From Burkholderiales bacterium (GTDB taxonomy: Bacteria; Pseudomonadota; Gammaproteobacteria; Burkholderiales; Burkholderiaceae_C): a DNA stretch of 64,000 bases. Location of the stretch: positions 1 to 64,000 of the forward strand of contig JACPYV010000099.1 in the NCBI GenBank assembly GCA_016195825.1, written 5' to 3'. The translations under genes were made by a program, and so were the position numbers. Of this stretch, positions 17,295 to 25,231 are shown piece after piece (the first letter of the stretch is position 1; each line of letters begins with the position of its first letter). The notes under the pieces were generated by a model. That model was not told where the DNA came from, did no database searches, and saw nothing but the letters and a program-made list of their open reading frames with translations.

Positions 17295-17951
17295 ATGCCT
17301 GACAGTACCGTCCGCGACATCCTCGTCCTCGCCGCCCACCCCGACCTGGCCCGTTCCCACGCGACCCGCACCGTGCTCGATACGTTGCGCGCGTCCCCGG
17401 CCGCCGGCCGCGTCGAGTTGCGCGACCTGTATCGCCTCTACCCGGACTTCCACATCCACATCGACGCCGAGCAGCGCGCGCTGGAAGCCGCCAAGCTCGT
17501 CGTCATGCTGCATCCCATCTACTGGTACAGCATGCCGGCGCTGCAGAAGCTCTGGCTGGACGAGGTGCCGCGCCTGGGCTGGGCCTACGGCCCAGGGGGC
17601 ACAGCACTGCACGGCAAGGACTTCTGGCTGGTAGCCTCCACCGGCGGCGGCGCCGAGGCCTACGCGCCCGGCGGTCACAACCACCACCCCATCACGGAGT
17701 TCCTGCTGCCCTACCAGCAGTCGGCACGAACCTGCGGCATGAACTACCTGCCGCCGCAGATCCTGCACGCGGCCCACCGGGCCACCGATGCCGAGATCGC
17801 CGCCCACGCCGAGCTGTTCGTGAAGCGGCTGGTGCGCTACCCCGAGTGGTGCGAGCACATCGTCGAGCCTGCCGTGGGCGACGAGGAGGCGGTAGCGCTG
17901 GACGAGCGGCCCCCGCTGTTCTCGACACTGGATGCAGGGAGCGACGCATGA
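17295..17951 (+). CDS. NAD(P)H-dependent oxidoreductase, KefF-like
   Basis: This flavodoxin-fold quinone reductase of 218 residues has the ILVLAAHPDLARSHATR start, the phosphate-binding and LHPIYWYSMPALQKLWLDEV segments and WLVASTGGGAEAY. These match the KefF/YheR/MdaB group. In enterobacteria KefF binds FMN and activates the KefC potassium/proton antiporter. The stop overlaps the start of the adjacent KefC-like gene (ATGA), strongly supporting the same pairing here. The C-terminal 25 residues are less conserved. Confidence 0.9.
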   Translation: MPDSTVRDILVLAAHPDLARSHATRTVLDTLRASPAAGRVELRDLYRLYPDFHIHIDAEQRALEAAKLVVMLHPIYWYSMPALQKLWLDEVPRLGWAYGPGGTALHGKDFWLVASTGGGAEAYAPGGHNHHPITEFLLPYQQSARTCGMNYLPPQILHAAHRATDAEIAAHAELFVKRLVRYPEWCEHIVEPAVGDEEAVALDERPPLFSTLDAGSDA

Positions 17952-19789
17952 GTCACGGTGGCTGGCTGCAACTCCCCCTGGTCTTCCTCGCTGCCGCCGT
18001 GCTGGCCGTGCCGCTGGCGCGCTGGCTGCGCCTGGGCTCCATCCTCGGCTACCTGGTCGCCGGCGTGCTGATCGGGCCAGCGGTGCTGGGCCTGATCCCC
18101 GAGTCCACCGCCATCCCCGAGGTCGCGGAACTCGGTGTCGTGCTGATGCTCTTCCTCGTCGGCCTGGAACTCGAGCCCAAGCGGCTGTGGGCCATGCGCC
18201 GGCCCATCTTCGGCTGGGGCAGCGTGCAGTTGCTGGGCTGCGCGGCCGTGCTAACAGCCGTGGGCCTGGCCACCGGCCACGCGTGGCGGCTGGCCGTCGT
18301 GGTCAGCCTGGGGCTGGCGATGTCGTCCACGGCCGTCGCGCTGGCCGTGATGGCCGAGCGCAACCTGGGCCGCACGACGGCGGGCGAGAGCATCCTGTCG
18401 GTCGCGCTGCTGCAGGACATCGCAGCCATCCCGGTGCTGGCGCTGGTGCCGGTGCTGGCGCTCAGCGGCGGGCATGACGACGGCGACGGCAAGACCTGGA
18501 TCGCCGCCGCCAAGGCCTTGGGCGCCATCGTCGTCATAGTGTTTGGCGGCCGGCTGCTGTTGCGGCCGGCGCTGCGCTGGATTGCACACAGCAAGACGCC
18601 CGAGATCTTCACGGCCGCGGCGCTGCTGCTGGTGCTCGGTACCGCAGCGCTGATGCAGCTGGTGGGCCTTTCGATGGCGCTGGGCGCCTTTCTGGCCGGC
18701 GTGCTGTTGGCCGAAAGCGAATACCGCCGCGAGCTGGAGACCGACCTGGAGCCGTTCAAGGGCCTGCTGCTGGGCCTGTTCTTCATCGCCGTCGGCATGG
18801 GGCTGGACCTCAAGGCCGTGGCGGCCCAGCCGGGCCTGGTCGTGCTGCTGGTCACGGCGCTGCTGGTCTGCAAGATCGCCGTGCTTGTCGCCATGTCCAA
18901 GGCGATGAAGATCCCGTTGGTCGAGCGGCCGGCCTTCGTCATCCTGCTGGCCCAGGGCGGCGAGTTCGGTTTCGTGGTGTTCCAGCTCGCACAGAGCGAA
19001 GGGATGATCAACGCGGCGCAGAACTCGGCGCTGGTCGCGTCCGTCGCACTGTCGCTGGCGCTCACGCCGCTGCTGCTGACCGGTGGCGACCGGCTGATGT
19101 CGCAGAAGCTCGCGCGCCGCGGCCTGAAGAAGCGCGGCGAGGCACCGCCCCCGCCGCCCGCACCCATCATCATTGCCGGCAGCGGCCGCTACGGTCAGGT
19201 CGTGGCCCGCATGCTGCGCGCCAACGGCATGGAAGCCACCGTGCTGGACCACGACTCCGAGGCAATCGAGAGCCTGCGGCGCTTCGAGTGGACGGTGCAC
19301 TACGGTGACGCCACAAGGCTGGACATGCTGAAGACCGCTGGCGCCGAGACGGCACGCATCCTGGTCATCGCCATCGACGACATCGGCCAGAGTGTGGAGA
19401 TCGCCGAGCTGGCCCGCGAGCACTTCCCGCAGCTCACCGTCGTGGCGCGTGCTCGCAACGTGCAGCACTACTACCAACTGCACGAGGCCGGCGTGCGCCA
19501 CATCGAGCGAGAAACCTTTGACTCGGCGCTGATGAGCGCTCGCAGCGTGCTCGAGCTGACCGGCATGGAACCTCATGCCGCGCGCCGCCAGGCCATGCGG
19601 TTCAGGCGGCACAACATCGACGTGCTGAACACCATGGTGCCGCTGCAAGGCGACGAAGGCGCGCTGATCGCCGCCGCCAAGCTGGGTCGCCAACAGTTCG
19701 AGCAGTTGCTGGCCGCGGAGCGCGAGGCGGAGGACGCGCACCGCCGGGCGCAGCGCGGCGGCTGGGACAAGCCAGCCCCCAGGGATTGA
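17948..19789 (+). CDS. kefC: Glutathione-regulated potassium-efflux antiporter, KefB/KefC type
   Basis: The 613-residue protein joins a CPA2 cation/proton antiporter membrane domain (about residues 5-385, many helices) to a cytoplasmic RCK_N (TrkA-N) domain. The latter begins near residue 406 with the GSGRYGQVV dinucleotide-fold motif. Kef systems release potassium to acidify the cytoplasm and protect against electrophiles when glutathione adducts form. The ATG at 17948 lies within the stop of the ancillary KefF-like gene. KefB and KefC cannot be separated firmly by sequence reading; kefC is used because of the KefF partner. Confidence 0.88.
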   Translation: MSHGGWLQLPLVFLAAAVLAVPLARWLRLGSILGYLVAGVLIGPAVLGLIPESTAIPEVAELGVVLMLFLVGLELEPKRLWAMRRPIFGWGSVQLLGCAAVLTAVGLATGHAWRLAVVVSLGLAMSSTAVALAVMAERNLGRTTAGESILSVALLQDIAAIPVLALVPVLALSGGHDDGDGKTWIAAAKALGAIVVIVFGGRLLLRPALRWIAHSKTPEIFTAAALLLVLGTAALMQLVGLSMALGAFLAGVLLAESEYRRELETDLEPFKGLLLGLFFIAVGMGLDLKAVAAQPGLVVLLVTALLVCKIAVLVAMSKAMKIPLVERPAFVILLAQGGEFGFVVFQLAQSEGMINAAQNSALVASVALSLALTPLLLTGGDRLMSQKLARRGLKKRGEAPPPPPAPIIIAGSGRYGQVVARMLRANGMEATVLDHDSEAIESLRRFEWTVHYGDATRLDMLKTAGAETARILVIAIDDIGQSVEIAELAREHFPQLTVVARARNVQHYYQLHEAGVRHIERETFDSALMSARSVLELTGMEPHAARRQAMRFRRHNIDVLNTMVPLQGDEGALIAAAKLGRQQFEQLLAAEREAEDAHRRAQRGGWDKPAPRD

Positions 19790-19801
19790 CTTGAATTCTT
19801 G

Positions 19802-19829
19802 ACCTATTGAGAAGATTCCTTCAATAGGT
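19802..19829. promoter_or_regulatory. Operator-like inverted repeat of a vestigial HTH gene
   Basis: ACCTATTGA (19802-19810) and TCAATAGGT (19821-19829) are perfect 9-bp arms separated by ten bases. They sit nine bases before the ATG of the antitoxin-like fragment. A TTGACC just upstream (from 19799) could be a -35 element. This arrangement is typical of autorepressed HipB-like antitoxin promoters. Confidence 0.5.
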
Positions 19830-19837
19830 ACAGAACA

Positions 19838-19921
19838 ATGGACATCCTGCGCCGCCCTACCGACTTGGGCTCGGCGCTCAAGGCCCATCGCCAGCAAGCC
19901 GGACTGACTTTGCGTGACTGG
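19838..19921 (+). pseudogene. N-terminal remnant of a HipB-like HTH antitoxin
   Basis: The first 27 or so codons read MDILRRPTDLGSALKAHRQQ followed by AGLTLRD. This is the start and first helices of an XRE-family helix-turn-helix protein, as in HipB. The next codons leave the pattern abruptly and run into the DUF1841 gene in another phase. The second recognition helix and everything after it are missing. The operator-like repeat upstream remains. I infer a deleted toxin-antitoxin locus of which only promoter, operator and start survive. Confidence 0.5.
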
Positions 19922-19934
19922 CGACAATCGGGTC

Positions 19935-20366
19935 ATGTTCGCTCCCTCCCAGCTCGAAGTCCGGCGCTTCTTCTGCGCCACCTACCGCAAATGGCGCGAT
20001 GGCGCGCCGCTGATCCCGATGGAGGCGCTGGCCGCCGACTGGATCGCCGAGCATCCGGAGTACCACGCAGAGCTGGCCGACGAAGCCGGCGCACTGGAAA
20101 AGGTCTACACCGTGGAGGAAGGTCGCACCAACCCCTTCCTGCACCTGTCCATGCACCTGACCATCACGGAGCAGCACGCCATCGACCAGCCTTCTGGCAT
20201 CCGCCAGGCCATCGATCTGCTGGCGGCACGACGCAATTCGCGGCACGAGGCCCATCACGCGGCAATGGATGCCCTGGGCGAAATGATCTGGGCATCGCAG
20301 CGAAGCGGCCTGCCGCCGGACGGCCATGCCTACCTGGACTCGGTACGCCGCAAGGCCACGACCTGA
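19935..20366 (+). CDS. DUF1841 family protein
   Basis: The 143-residue product matches DUF1841 across its length: MFAPSQLEVRRFFCATYRKW start, PLEALAADWIAEHPEYH-like block, NPFLHLSMHLTITEQ core and the C-terminal HHAAMDALGEMIWASQR. The family is proteobacterial with unknown function. The ATG at 19935 is the family start; seven more in-frame codons upstream belong to the HTH remnant region. Transcription may now come from the vestigial antitoxin promoter. Confidence 0.9.
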   Translation: MFAPSQLEVRRFFCATYRKWRDGAPLIPMEALAADWIAEHPEYHAELADEAGALEKVYTVEEGRTNPFLHLSMHLTITEQHAIDQPSGIRQAIDLLAARRNSRHEAHHAAMDALGEMIWASQRSGLPPDGHAYLDSVRRKATT

Positions 20367-20381
20367 TCCTGGCGAAGCTGC

Positions 20382-20411
20382 TTGACAAACCTACCAATAG
20401 GTAGGTAAATT
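20382..20411 (+). promoter_or_regulatory. TetR gene promoter with embedded operator
   Basis: TTGACA (20382-20387) and TAAATT (20406-20411) make a plausible -35/-10 pair with an 18-base spacer. The spacer is filled by the palindrome ACCTACC-AATA-GGTAGGT (20389-20406). Repressor binding there would block polymerase, the usual TetR autorepression layout. The TetR ATG is at 20451. Confidence 0.6.
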
Positions 20412-20450
20412 CTCGTCAACGACAGCCCCTGCCGGCTTGACCGGCCTGCC

Positions 20451-21035
20451 ATGAAGCATTTCTCCGAACTCAGCCCCGCCGCCGAACGCGTCGTCGACGC
20501 CGCCGAAGGGCTGCTGCAGCAGCAGGGCTACAACGGCTTCTCCTACGACGACGTGGCGCAGCAGGTGGGCATCAAGAAGCCTAGCGTGCATCACCATTTC
20601 GCGACCAAGGCAGACCTGGCGGCCATGGTGGTGCAGCGCTACACACACCGCTTCCGCGAGGCCTTGCTGCGCATCGAGGGCCAGCATGCAGGCGCCCGCG
20701 ATCGGCTTGCCGCTTACGCGGAGCTGTTCGACACCACCTTTGCCCGCGAGCGACGCCTGTGCGTCTGCGGCATGCTGGGCGCCGAGGCGCACGAACTGCC
20801 CGAGGCCGTGCGCGACGAGGTGGCGCGCTTCTTCAGCATCAACCTGCGCTGGTTGCAGGAGGCTTTCGAGCTGGGCCAGCGCGAGGGTGCGCTGGCCCAG
20901 GCCAGCCGGCCCGAGGCGCTGGCACGCGCCTACTTGTGTGCACTGGAAGGTGCGATGGTCGTGGGCCGCGGGCTGGCCAACGACCAGGGCCCTTCCACGG
21001 TCGGCATCGCGATGCTCGACCTCTGCTGGCGCTGA
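20451..21035 (+). CDS. TetR/AcrR family transcriptional regulator
   Basis: The 194-residue repressor has the N-terminal helix-turn-helix at about residues 10-55 (VDAAEGLLQQQGYNGFSYDD, then VAQQVGIKKPSVHHHFATKADL). The C-terminal ligand-binding domain contains the ALLRIEG and CVCGMLGAE segments of the AcrR-like group that bind small hydrophobic compounds. It is followed by a short-chain dehydrogenase gene, whose upstream region carries a relative of the operator found in this gene's own promoter. That supports direct control of both genes. Confidence 0.9.
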   Translation: MKHFSELSPAAERVVDAAEGLLQQQGYNGFSYDDVAQQVGIKKPSVHHHFATKADLAAMVVQRYTHRFREALLRIEGQHAGARDRLAAYAELFDTTFARERRLCVCGMLGAEAHELPEAVRDEVARFFSINLRWLQEAFELGQREGALAQASRPEALARAYLCALEGAMVVGRGLANDQGPSTVGIAMLDLCWR

Positions 21036-21116
21036 GCGCCGGTTTCAACCCAGCGTTCCAGCCCGGCACCGCGGCGCGGAGGTGCACGCACGGGCATTTT
21101 TTTCCGCCCGCAACAC

Positions 21117-21134
21117 CTACCAATTAGATGGTAG
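21117..21134 (+). promoter_or_regulatory. Second TetR operator, upstream of the dehydrogenase
   Basis: CTACCA-ATTAGA-TGGTAG is a perfect 6-bp-arm palindrome starting within ACCTACCAAT, which repeats the left half of the TetR gene operator exactly. It lies 15 bases before the dehydrogenase ATG and just before its AAAGGAG ribosome site. Repression at this site is a direct prediction. Confidence 0.55.
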
Positions 21135-21148
21135 TCAAAGGAGATCGC

Positions 21149-21922
21149 ATGACTCAAAGCTTCAACGGCCGCAAGGCACTCATCGTCGGCGGTGGCAGCG
21201 GCATCGGCGCCCAGGTGGCCGCCGAGCTGCTCGACCAGGGCGCCCGGGTCGTCCTCGTGGGCCGCAGCGCAGCCAAGCTGCAGGCCGTGGCCGAGCGGCT
21301 TCAGGCGCCGGACCACGTGGCGACCCTGGCCGCCGACATCACGACGCCCGCTGGCTTCGCGGCCACCACGCAGGCGCTGCACGGGCCTCACCGCGACATC
21401 ACGCTGTTCGTCAATGCATCCGGCGTGTTCGTGCCCAAGCCCTTCCTCGCCCATGAGCAGGCCGACTACGACGCCTATCACGACCTCAACCGCGCCAGCT
21501 TCTTCCTGACCCAGGCCATCGCGCGTCATTGGGTGCAGACGCAGCAGCCGGGTGCCATCGTCAGCATCGGCTCGATGTGGGCCAGGCAGGCCATCGCGGC
21601 GACGCCGTCCTCGGCCTACTCCATGGCCAAGGCCGGCCTGCATGCGCTGACCCAGCATCTGGCGATGGAGCTGGCGCCGCATCGCATCCGCGTCAATGCG
21701 GTGGCACCGGCCGTCGTCGCGACGCCAATCTACGAGGGCTTCATCGCCAAGGACCAGATTGAGGCGACGCTACGCAGTTTCGACGGCTTCCACCCGCTGG
21801 GCCGCGTGGGCCAGCCGCAGGATGTCGCCAGCGTCGTTGCCTTCCTGCTGTCCGAGCAGGCAAGCTGGGTCACCGGCGCGGTGTGGGACGTGGACGGCGG
21901 CGTGATGGCCGGCCGCAACTGA
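21149..21922 (+). CDS. Short-chain dehydrogenase/reductase
   Basis: This classical SDR of 257 residues has the cofactor motif GGGSGIGA near the start and the VNASG strand equivalent to NNAG. The catalytic serine lies in SIGSMW, and Tyr/Lys in YSMAK. The C-terminal [12 protein letters not shown] is a common SDR ending. The substrate is unknown; the TetR neighbour suggests an inducible oxidoreductase of a small lipophilic compound. The start follows AAAGGAG; an earlier in-frame ATG at 21128 falls in the operator and is rejected. Confidence 0.92.
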   Translation: MTQSFNGRKALIVGGGSGIGAQVAAELLDQGARVVLVGRSAAKLQAVAERLQAPDHVATLAADITTPAGFAATTQALHGPHRDITLFVNASGVFVPKPFLAHEQADYDAYHDLNRASFFLTQAIARHWVQTQQPGAIVSIGSMWARQAIAATPSSAYSMAKAGLHALTQHLAMELAPHRIRVNAVAPAVVATPIYEGFIAKDQIEATLRSFDGFHPLGRVGQPQDVASVVAFLLSEQASWVTGAVWDVDGGVMAGRN

Positions 21923-21931
21923 CGCACATGC

Positions 21932-21957
21932 AAAAAAGCCACCTCGCAAGGTGGCTT
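21932..21957 (-). terminator. Rho-independent terminator of flgA-flgM-flgN
   Basis: GCCACCT (21938-21944) pairs with AGGTGGC (21949-21955) around a CGCA loop. Read on the minus strand the stem is followed by six T residues (A-tract at 21932-21937). It lies just past the flgN stop. On the plus strand the T-run is only two bases, so stopping the dehydrogenase transcript is less certain. Confidence 0.8.
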
Positions 21958-21975
21958 GATTCGAAGCGTGGTGCG

Positions 21976-22368
21976 TCAGGCCTGGTAACTGCCGCCACCC
22001 GCGCTGCGGCGCTCGGCCTTGCCGCCGGCACCGTACAGGCCGGTGGGTTCGCTGGGGATCAGCACGTCCAGCGCGCGGTCCAGAGACACGTTGCCGCGGG
22101 CCAGCGTCTCGCGCTGGGCGGCCAGCAGGCCACCGGCGCGCACCAGACGGTTGCGCAGCGCGGCGGGCACACCGCCGGTGCGGGCGGCTTCGCTGAAGCT
22201 CTGCACCGCGCGGGCCAGGTGCTGGTGCAGTTCTGCCGAATGCTGCTCGATCGCGGCGGCATCGCGGCGGGCCAGCGCTTCGCCCAACTGGTTCAGCGCA
22301 GCCTCAACGGCCAGCAAGGGCTGTTCGAGTTCGGGGCTGAGGGCGGTAGACGAAGCGATGGCTGTCAT
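21976..22368 (-). CDS. flgN: Flagellar export chaperone FlgN-like protein
   Basis: The 130-residue helical protein follows flgM by four bases in the flgA-flgM-flgN order. FlgN is the cytoplasmic chaperone that brings the hook-filament junction proteins FlgK and FlgL to the export gate. The sequence is a long amphipathic helical region (about 12-100: LLAVEAALNQLGEALARRDAAAIEQHSAELH). Primary similarity to FlgN is weak, as is usual, so position carries much of the call. A terminator follows. Confidence 0.75.
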   Translation of the reverse strand: MTAIASSTALSPELEQPLLAVEAALNQLGEALARRDAAAIEQHSAELHQHLARAVQSFSEAARTGGVPAALRNRLVRAGGLLAAQRETLARGNVSLDRALDVLIPSEPTGLYGAGGKAERRSAGGGSYQA

Positions 22369-22372
22369 GGAA

Positions 22373-22702
22373 TTAATGCTTATTCGCTTTAGAGCTCAGC
22401 AATTCTTGTGCATTCGAGACCAGTTTGTCCGCAATCGCATTCGCGTTGATCGTGAACTTACCCTCAGAGATGGCCCGCGAGATGCGCTGAACCTTGGCAG
22501 CGTCGAAGCTGCCGTCGTCCGAGCCCCCACTGGCGGCCAGCTTTGCGGTGCTGGAAATGGCCACCCGGGTGCTGGGCGCCGGGGCGGCAGCGGTCTGACG
22601 GACGGAGTCGGTGGTGGTCGTAGCCTCCGGCTTTCGCGCGGCGGGGCGCTGCTCGGCCTTGGGCGGGCTGGCGGCGCCTTCGGGGCTGTTACCGATCTTC
22701 AT
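22373..22702 (-). CDS. flgM: Anti-sigma-28 factor FlgM
   Basis: FlgM holds FliA inactive until it is exported through the finished hook. The 109-residue product begins MKIGNSPEG and has a disordered proline/alanine-rich middle. The conserved C-terminal FliA-binding helices follow (DAAKVQRISRAISEGKFTIN and ADKLVSNAQELL). The ATG at 22702 gives the standard FlgM start; an upstream extension is rejected. It has its own sigma-28 promoter between flgA and flgM, making the usual feedback loop with FliA (encoded at 55954-56670). Confidence 0.92.
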   Translation of the reverse strand: MKIGNSPEGAASPPKAEQRPAARKPEATTTTDSVRQTAAAPAPSTRVAISSTAKLAASGGSDDGSFDAAKVQRISRAISEGKFTINANAIADKLVSNAQELLSSKANKH

Positions 22703-22761
22703 GAGCTTCTCCAGGGTACGGGGCGGGCCCCGCTGGCGGCATTGCAGGGGAGTTTCCACCT

Positions 22762-22788
22762 GTATCGGCCCCTGGACCAGGAACTTGA
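22762..22788 (-). promoter_or_regulatory. Sigma-28 promoter of flgM
   Basis: On the minus strand TCAAGTTC, an exact 11-base spacer and GCCGATAC occur about 60 bases before flgM. The sigma-28 consensus is TAAAGTTT-N11-GCCGATAA, so the -10 matches in seven of eight positions and the spacing is perfect. This is the clearest FliA promoter in the window. Confidence 0.8.
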
Positions 22789-22840
22789 GCAGGAAATGGC
22801 AGGTTTTTCCCGCCAGTCCCGGCGATTCGTGGCGCTTTGC

Positions 22841-23539
22841 TCACAGCGCAAGCTCCACCCGCCGCTCGCCGACGGCCCGACCGCTGGCGACGCGCCCGCT
22901 CTCGAAACGCACCCTGACCTCCTGGCCCTCGATGCCCGCACTCATGGCCTGAGCCTCGGAGGCGATCGCAAAACCCTCGCCGGCCACACTCACCTGCACG
23001 GTCTCGCCGGCCGCAAACCACTGGCGGGATTTCAGGGCCGGCGCGCGCACGGCTTCAGACGCGGACACCGGGCGTGCCAGCACGCGGCCCACCAGAGAGG
23101 CGGGGTCGGTGAAGACGGCACCGGGTTCGGCTGCGATGTCGATATCGGCCAGCGCGAGCTGGTCTTGAGACAAATTCACGCCCGCCGGCAGCGGACCGGC
23201 GGCCACCACGGCGCGGCCGTACACGGCGACGCGGACCGGTAGCGTCACGTTCCAGCGTGCCGCGCCATCGGTGCAGCGCAGGCCGATGCGACTGCGCCCC
23301 CAGACGGCCATGCCGGGCGGCAGGTAGGGCTGGATCTGCAGGCAGGGCGCCAGGCGCAGCCTTGCGTCCAGTGCGCCGATCTCGACGGCGACACGGGTGT
23401 TGGGTGGTGCGGTGGCGCGGGCGGCGGCCTCGGCGAGCTGGCGCACGCGCTCGATGAGCGCGGGGTCGAGCACGGTCTGGGCCCGGGCAGAGAGCCCGGT
23501 CAGCAGACAGCACAGCACAAACGCAAGTCGACGCAGCAT
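22841..23539 (-). CDS. flgA: Flagellar P-ring assembly chaperone FlgA
   Basis: FlgA is the periplasmic chaperone for FlgI polymerisation into the P ring. The 232-residue protein has a signal peptide (LAFVLCCLLTGLSARAQ), a variable N-terminal domain and the SAF-like C-terminal region (PLPAGVNLSQDQLALADID, VGRVLARPVSASEAVRA). The ATG at 23539 is preferred to a GTG three codons upstream. The gene leads the leftward flgA-flgM-flgN unit and is divergent from flgB. The FlgI client gene is about 15 kb away, past the operon interruption. Confidence 0.92.
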   Translation of the reverse strand: MLRRLAFVLCCLLTGLSARAQTVLDPALIERVRQLAEAAARATAPPNTRVAVEIGALDARLRLAPCLQIQPYLPPGMAVWGRSRIGLRCTDGAARWNVTLPVRVAVYGRAVVAAGPLPAGVNLSQDQLALADIDIAAEPGAVFTDPASLVGRVLARPVSASEAVRAPALKSRQWFAAGETVQVSVAGEGFAIASEAQAMSAGIEGQEVRVRFESGRVASGRAVGERRVELAL

Positions 23540-23594
23540 GGCCGTCACTCTAGGGAAGGACCGGCCTCGCTCTAGATCGGAATTGAGCGGCTTT

Positions 23595-23639
23595 GGCCCC
23601 GTTAATCCCGCTCATGTTTTCGGGGGTAGTTCAGACAAT
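23595..23639 (+). promoter_or_regulatory. Flagellar promoter of flgB, shared motif with flhB
   Basis: GGCCCCG-N7-CGCTCATGTTTTCGGG (23595-23624) aligns without gaps to the region upstream of flhB; 32 of 45 positions agree. Within it TCATGTTT (23612-23619), an 11-base spacer and TCAGACAA (23631-23638) have the geometry of a sigma-28 promoter with a deviant -10. flgB starts at 23698. It may instead be a class II activator target. Confidence 0.55.
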
Positions 23640-23697
23640 TTGCGCAAGAGCCATCCCGGCCCTTGACCTCGAAAGCCACCTCGAAAGAGGCCCCCAG

Positions 23698-24111
23698 ATG
23701 TTGAACCGACTCACCGACACGCTGAACTTCCAGACCCAGGCGCTCACGCTGCGGGCGGAGCGCCAGCGCTTGCTGGCAAGCAACATCGCCAACGCCGACA
23801 CACCGGGATACCAGGCCCGCGAGATCGACTTTGCCCGGGCGCTGCGCGAGGCCACGGGCGAAGTCGGCACGCCCGGCGCCCTGGCCACCACGCAGCGCGG
23901 CCACATGGCACCGCTGGCCGGTGCGCGCGGCGAAAGCGGCAAGGAATACGCGCTGCAGTCCCAGACCAGCCTGGACAGCAACGGCGTGGACATGGACCGC
24001 GAGCGCGCCAGCTTCGCCGACAACTCGGTGAAGTACGAGGCGACGCTGCGCTTCATCAATGGCGCCGTTCGAACGACGCTGGATGCCATGAAGTCGCCCA
24101 ACCAGGGCTGA
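23698..24111 (+). CDS. flgB: Flagellar basal-body rod protein FlgB
   Basis: FlgB forms part of the proximal rod. The 137-residue product has the rod/hook family N-terminal motif ASNIANADTPGYQAREIDF and a C-terminal helical segment with NSVKYEATLRFINGAVRTTL. The start at 23698 follows an AAAGAGG tract and fits the family start MLNRLTDTLNF; an earlier in-frame ATG would add 35 unrelated residues. It is first in flgBCDEFGH. Confidence 0.96.
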   Translation: MLNRLTDTLNFQTQALTLRAERQRLLASNIANADTPGYQAREIDFARALREATGEVGTPGALATTQRGHMAPLAGARGESGKEYALQSQTSLDSNGVDMDRERASFADNSVKYEATLRFINGAVRTTLDAMKSPNQG

Positions 24112-24125
24112 TGGAGGACTGAGCC

Positions 24126-24542
24126 ATGTCGATGTTCCAGATCTTCAATGTCGCCGGCAGCGCGGTCAGCGCGCAGAGCCAGCGCCTCAACGTGGTGGCC
24201 AGCAACCTGGCCAACGCCGACACGGTCGCCGGCCCGGACGGTCAGGCCTACAAGGCACGCCAGGTCGTGTTCCAGACCCAGCTGATGGGCGCGGGCAACG
24301 ACAGCGGCAACGCCGGCGTGCGGGTGACCAACATCAGCGAAGACCAGACACCCGGCCGCCGCGTCCACGACCCCAAGCACCCGCAGGCGGACGCCGACGG
24401 CTACGTGACCTATTCCAACGTGAATCCCGTGGAAGAGATGGTCAACATGATCTCGGCCTCGCGTTCCTATCAAAACAACATCGAGGTGATGAGCACGGCC
24501 AAGAGCCTGTTGCTCAAGACCTTGCAACTTGGTCAAAGCTGA
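24126..24542 (+). CDS. flgC: Flagellar basal-body rod protein FlgC
   Basis: FlgC is a proximal rod subunit. The 138 residues include VVASNLANADTVAGPDGQAYKARQVVFQ near the N terminus and the family C-terminal motif NPVEEMVNMISASRSYQNNIEVM. The gene begins 14 bases after flgB and is preceded by GGAGGACTGAGCC. The length is normal. Confidence 0.97.
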   Translation: MSMFQIFNVAGSAVSAQSQRLNVVASNLANADTVAGPDGQAYKARQVVFQTQLMGAGNDSGNAGVRVTNISEDQTPGRRVHDPKHPQADADGYVTYSNVNPVEEMVNMISASRSYQNNIEVMSTAKSLLLKTLQLGQS

Positions 24543-24558
24543 CCGCTGAAGGCAGGCC

Positions 24559-25200
24559 ATGGACATCACCGCACTCAACGGCAGCAAGACGGCCACCCCG
24601 ACCGTCTCCGCCAAGAACGCTGCCGAAACCCAGGACCGCTTCCTGAAGTTGCTCGTCGCACAGATGAACAACCAGGATCCGCTCAACCCAATGGACAACG
24701 CCCAGGTCACCAGCCAGATGGCGCAGATCCAGCAGGTCACCAGCCTGTCCACGCTGGACACCAGCATCAAGAGCCTGGGCGGTCAGCTCGGGCAGATGCA
24801 GGCGCTGCAGTCCATCTCCCTGGTGGGCCGCGAAGTCAGCGTGCCCAGCGACAAGCTGCAGGTCGTCAATGGCGCGGCGGCGGGCAGCTACGAACTCGAC
24901 GGCGCGGCCAAGACGGTCAAGCTGGAGATCCTCGGCCCCGCCGGCAACGTCATTGACACCCAGCAACTCGGTGCGCAGGGCTCGGGCCGCCAGACCTTCA
25001 GCTGGAACGCCGGCGCTCTTGCCGCCGAAGGCAGCGACGTCAAGTTCCGCATCACCGCCGCCAACGGCACGGCCGCCGTGCCGTCGACGACCTACGCCTA
25101 CGACAAGGTCGACGCCGTCTACAGCGAGAACGGCAGCCTCAAGCTCAAGCTCGAACGCCTGGGCGCCGTGGACTACACGGCCGTCTCGGCCGTCAACTGA
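24559..25200 (+). CDS. flgD: Flagellar hook assembly protein FlgD
   Basis: FlgD is the hook cap that guides FlgE polymerisation and is later discarded. The 213-residue protein has the conserved N-terminal block FLKLLVAQMNNQDPLNPMDN. The FlgD Ig-like/Tudor-type beta domain follows (GREVSVPSDKLQV, KLEILGPAGNVI). The C terminus ends in GAVDYTAVSAVN. It lies between flgC and flgE with 16- and 31-base gaps. Confidence 0.96.
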   Translation: MDITALNGSKTATPTVSAKNAAETQDRFLKLLVAQMNNQDPLNPMDNAQVTSQMAQIQQVTSLSTLDTSIKSLGGQLGQMQALQSISLVGREVSVPSDKLQVVNGAAAGSYELDGAAKTVKLEILGPAGNVIDTQQLGAQGSGRQTFSWNAGALAAEGSDVKFRITAANGTAAVPSTTYAYDKVDAVYSENGSLKLKLERLGAVDYTAVSAVN

Positions 25201-25231
25201 TTCACCACCCGCACGACAGCAAGGACTCCTC

